Below, piece by piece: positions 37,914 to 40,231 of a stretch of 40,231 nucleotides of DNA; positions within the stretch are counted from its first letter, which is position 1, and each line of letters opens with the position of its first letter. Both the position numbers and the translations under genes were made by a program. The notes under the pieces were generated by a model that worked only from the letters and a program-made list of their open reading frames with translations, had not been told where the DNA came from and did not search any database. This stretch comes from Actinomycetes bacterium (lineage in GTDB: Bacteria > Actinomycetota > Actinomycetes > Actinomycetales > Microbacteriaceae): positions 1-40,231 of the forward strand of contig JAEYZI010000049.1 in the NCBI GenBank assembly GCA_023428065.1, read 5' to 3'.

Positions 37914-40211
37914 TCAGCCCTCGGCGGGGGCCTCCGGGCCCTCGTTGCCTGCGGCCGAACCCTCGGTGTCGGCCGGCTCGGCCTCCTCCACGACGGGCGC
38001 GAGCGAGAGCTTGCCGCGGTCGTCCATCTTGGTGATCTCGACCATGATCTTCTGACCGACCGAGAGCACGTCCTCGACGTTCTCGACGCGCTTGCCGCCG
38101 GCGAGCTTGCGCACCTCGGAGATGTGCAGCAGGCCGTCCTTGCCGGGGAGCAGCGAGACGAACGCGCCGAAGGTCGCGAGCTTCACGACGGTGCCGAGGA
38201 AGCGCTCGCCGACCTCCGGGTTGACCGGGTTGCCGATCGCGAGCACCTGGGCGCGAGCCGCCTCGGCCGAGGGGCCGTCGACCGCGCCGATGTAGACGGT
38301 GCCGTCCTCCTCGATCGAGATCTCCGCGCCGGTCTCGTCCTGGATCGCGTTGATCGTCTTGCCCTTGGGGCCGATGAGCTCGCCGATCTTGTCGACCGGG
38401 ATGTTCACGCTGATGACGCGCGGAGCCGTCGGAGCCATCTCGTCGGGGCCGTCGATCGCCTGGTTGATGACCGCGAGGATCGCCGTGCGGGCCTCCTTGG
38501 CCTGCGAGAGCGCGCTCGCGAGCACGTCCGAGGGGATGCCGTCGAGCTTCGTGTCGAGCTGGATCGCCGTCACGAACTCCGAGGTGCCCGCGACCTTGAA
38601 GTCCATGTCGCCGAGCGCGTCCTCCGCTCCCAGGATGTCGGTGAGCGCGGCGTAGCGCGTCTCGCCGTCGACCGTGTCGGACACGAGGCCCATCGCGATG
38701 CCCGCGACGGGGGCCTTGAGGGGCACACCGGCGTTGAGGAGCGAGAGCGTCGAGGCGCAGACGGAACCCATCGAGGTCGAGCCGTTGGAGCCGAGGGCCT
38801 CGGACACCTGACGGATCGCGTACGGGAACTCCTCGCGGCTCGGCAGCACCGGCACGAGGGCGCGCTCGGCGAGGAAGCCGTGCCCGATCTCGCGACGCTT
38901 CGGCGAGCCCACGCGGCCGGTCTCACCGGTCGAGTAGGGCGGGAAGTTGTAGTGGTGCAGGTAGCGCTTCTTCGTGATGGGGGCGAGCGAGTCGATCTGC
39001 TGCTCCATCTTGAGCATGTTGAGCGTCGTGACCCCGAGGATCTGGGTCTCGCCGCGCTGGAAGATCGCCGAGCCGTGCACGCGCGGGATGACCTGCACCT
39101 CGGCGTCGAGCGCACGGATGTCGGTCAGTCCGCGACCGTCGATGCGCACACCCTCCGTGAGGATGCGCCCGCGCACGATCTTCTTCGTGACGGCCTTGTA
39201 GGCGGCCGAGACCATCGGCGGGATCTCGCCGCCGAGCTCGCCCGCGGCGACCTTCTCGTTGATCGCGAGCTTGACGCGCTCCTTGAGGGCGTCGTCCTTC
39301 TCCTGGCGCTCGATCTTGTCGGCGATCTGGTAGATGCCGACGAGCTCGTCGTAGGCGAGCTCCGCGACGGCGTCGTAGGCGGCCTGGCTGTAGTCGACGA
39401 AGATCGGGTACTCCTTGATCTCCTTGGCCGACTGCGCCGCGAGCTCCTCCTGAGCCTTCACGAGCTGCGCGATGAAGGGCTTGGCGGCCTCGAGGCCCTC
39501 GGCCACGACGGCCTCGTTGGGCTTCACGGCGCCGCCCTGGATGAGCTCCCAGCTGTGCTCGGTGGCCTCCGCCTCGACCATCATGATCGCGACGTCCTCG
39601 GTGCCGTCGGCCTTCTTGACGACACGGCCCGCGACGACGAGGTCGAAGACCGCGTCCTTGAGCTGCGAGAACTTCGGGAACGCGACCCACTGGCCGCCCT
39701 GCTCGCCCGGGGTCGGGATGAGCGCGAGGCGCACACCGGCGATGGGGCCCGAGAACGGCAGGCCCGAGATCTGCGTCGACGCGCTCGCGGCGTTGATCGC
39801 GAGGGCGTCGTAGAACTCGTCGGGCGCGATGCTCAGGACGGTGATGACGACCTGGACCTCGTTGCGGATGCCGTCGGCGAACGACGGACGCAGCGGGCGG
39901 TCGATGAGACGGCACACGAGGATCGCCTCGGTCGAGGGGCGGCCCTCGCGACGGAAGAACGATCCGGGGATCTTGCCGGCGGCGTACGAGCGCTCCTCGA
40001 CGTCGACCGTGAGCGGGAAGAAGTCGAAGCCGTCACGCGGGTTCTTCGACACGGAGGTGGCCGAGAGGAGCATGGTGTCCTCGTCGAGGTACGCAGCGAC
40101 GGCGCCCTGGGCCTGCTGGGCGAGACGACCGGTCTCGAAACGGATGGTGCGGGTGCCGAACTTGCCGTTGTCCAGAACGGCTTCGGCGAACTTGATCTCG
40201 GGGCCTTCCAC
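37914..40211 (-). CDS. pnp: Polyribonucleotide nucleotidyltransferase (PNPase)
   Basis: A phosphorolytic 3'-to-5' exoribonuclease. It has 765 residues: first RNase PH domain (about 12-150), helical linker domain, second RNase PH domain (about 340-560, catalytic aspartates in DMDFKVAGT near 535), a KH domain (about 595-655, IGPKGKTINAIQ) and an S1 domain (about 663-735), then a short acidic tail. The start is GTG at 40211, in the conserved actinobacterial EGPEIKFAEAVLDNG context, with AAGGAG eleven bases upstream. The gene is complete in the window. With rnj it supplies two central RNA-decay enzymes. Confidence 0.98.
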   Translation of the reverse strand: MEGPEIKFAEAVLDNGKFGTRTIRFETGRLAQQAQGAVAAYLDEDTMLLSATSVSKNPRDGFDFFPLTVDVEERSYAAGKIPGSFFRREGRPSTEAILVCRLIDRPLRPSFADGIRNEVQVVITVLSIAPDEFYDALAINAASASTQISGLPFSGPIAGVRLALIPTPGEQGGQWVAFPKFSQLKDAVFDLVVAGRVVKKADGTEDVAIMMVEAEATEHSWELIQGGAVKPNEAVVAEGLEAAKPFIAQLVKAQEELAAQSAKEIKEYPIFVDYSQAAYDAVAELAYDELVGIYQIADKIERQEKDDALKERVKLAINEKVAAGELGGEIPPMVSAAYKAVTKKIVRGRILTEGVRIDGRGLTDIRALDAEVQVIPRVHGSAIFQRGETQILGVTTLNMLKMEQQIDSLAPITKKRYLHHYNFPPYSTGETGRVGSPKRREIGHGFLAERALVPVLPSREEFPYAIRQVSEALGSNGSTSMGSVCASTLSLLNAGVPLKAPVAGIAMGLVSDTVDGETRYAALTDILGAEDALGDMDFKVAGTSEFVTAIQLDTKLDGIPSDVLASALSQAKEARTAILAVINQAIDGPDEMAPTAPRVISVNIPVDKIGELIGPKGKTINAIQDETGAEISIEEDGTVYIGAVDGPSAEAARAQVLAIGNPVNPEVGERFLGTVVKLATFGAFVSLLPGKDGLLHISEVRKLAGGKRVENVEDVLSVGQKIMVEITKMDDRGKLSLAPVVEEAEPADTEGSAAGNEGPEAPAEG

Positions 40212-40231
40212 GAGGTCTTACTCCTTGCTGC

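Overview
The window is chromosomal DNA of a high-G+C Gram-positive bacterium, very probably an actinobacterium of the Microbacteriaceae. The reasons are the G+C (around 70% by eye), frequent GTG starts, the gene order (infC / hisCBH-priA / lexA / hflX / dapF-miaA-miaB / recX-recA / clgR-cinA-pgsA-ftsK / rnj-dapA / thyX / dapB / M16 peptidase / pnp, the usual actinobacterial housekeeping block), a PriA-type HisA, and a surface protein with a class E sortase-like LAQTG signal. I see no rRNA, tRNA, prophage, CRISPR array or transposase gene. Nearly all of the window is coding, mostly on the minus strand.

Layout. 1-4932: 5' part of infC, a divergent DUF1844 gene, then hisC-hisB-hisH-priA-sseB. 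4977-7056: a LysM protein divergent from lexA, with two SOS boxes between them, then an alpha/beta hydrolase whose 3' end overlaps that of lexA. 7170-12764: hflX, a divergent methyltransferase, and a translationally coupled miaB-miaA-dapF unit. 12820-19885: lipoprotein, recX-recA with a perfect SOS box, a DUF3046 gene with a probable CTG start, clgR, cinA, pgsA, ftsK. 19962-25587 is accessory-looking: a LuxR-family regulator with two tandem HTH domains, a sortase-anchored surface protein, and an HlyD/MacB-type ABC export operon. 25781-34768: rnj, dapA, a DUF559 nuclease-like gene bracketed by two related arrays of 18-bp repeats, thyX, OsmC, dapB, a GNAT, a histidine phosphatase and the M16 peptidase. 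34840-37861: a second accessory patch (TetR, small membrane protein, aldo/keto reductase, PEBP). 37914-40211: complete pnp.

How the genes work together. Histidine synthesis (hisC, hisB, hisH, priA) and diaminopimelate/lysine synthesis (dapA, dapB, dapF) are largely represented. lexA, recA, recX and the LysM gene form an SOS group. miaA/miaB modify tRNA; rnj and pnp are the RNA-decay enzymes; pgsA, ftsK and cinA are envelope, division and salvage housekeeping genes.

Most interesting: (1) the DUF559 gene flanked by two similarly built clusters, each with four 18-bp direct units followed by inverted units, lying between thyX and dapA; (2) the LexA-controlled divergent LysM/lexA region, where the LysM mRNA would begin with an 18-bp hairpin; (3) at least eleven genes whose start codon lies exactly 6-7 nt after a TANNNT box, predicting leaderless mRNAs, two of them using the upstream gene's TAG stop as part of the -10; (4) a LuxR regulator with duplicated HTH domains; (5) unusual start codons (ATC for infC, CTG for DUF3046).
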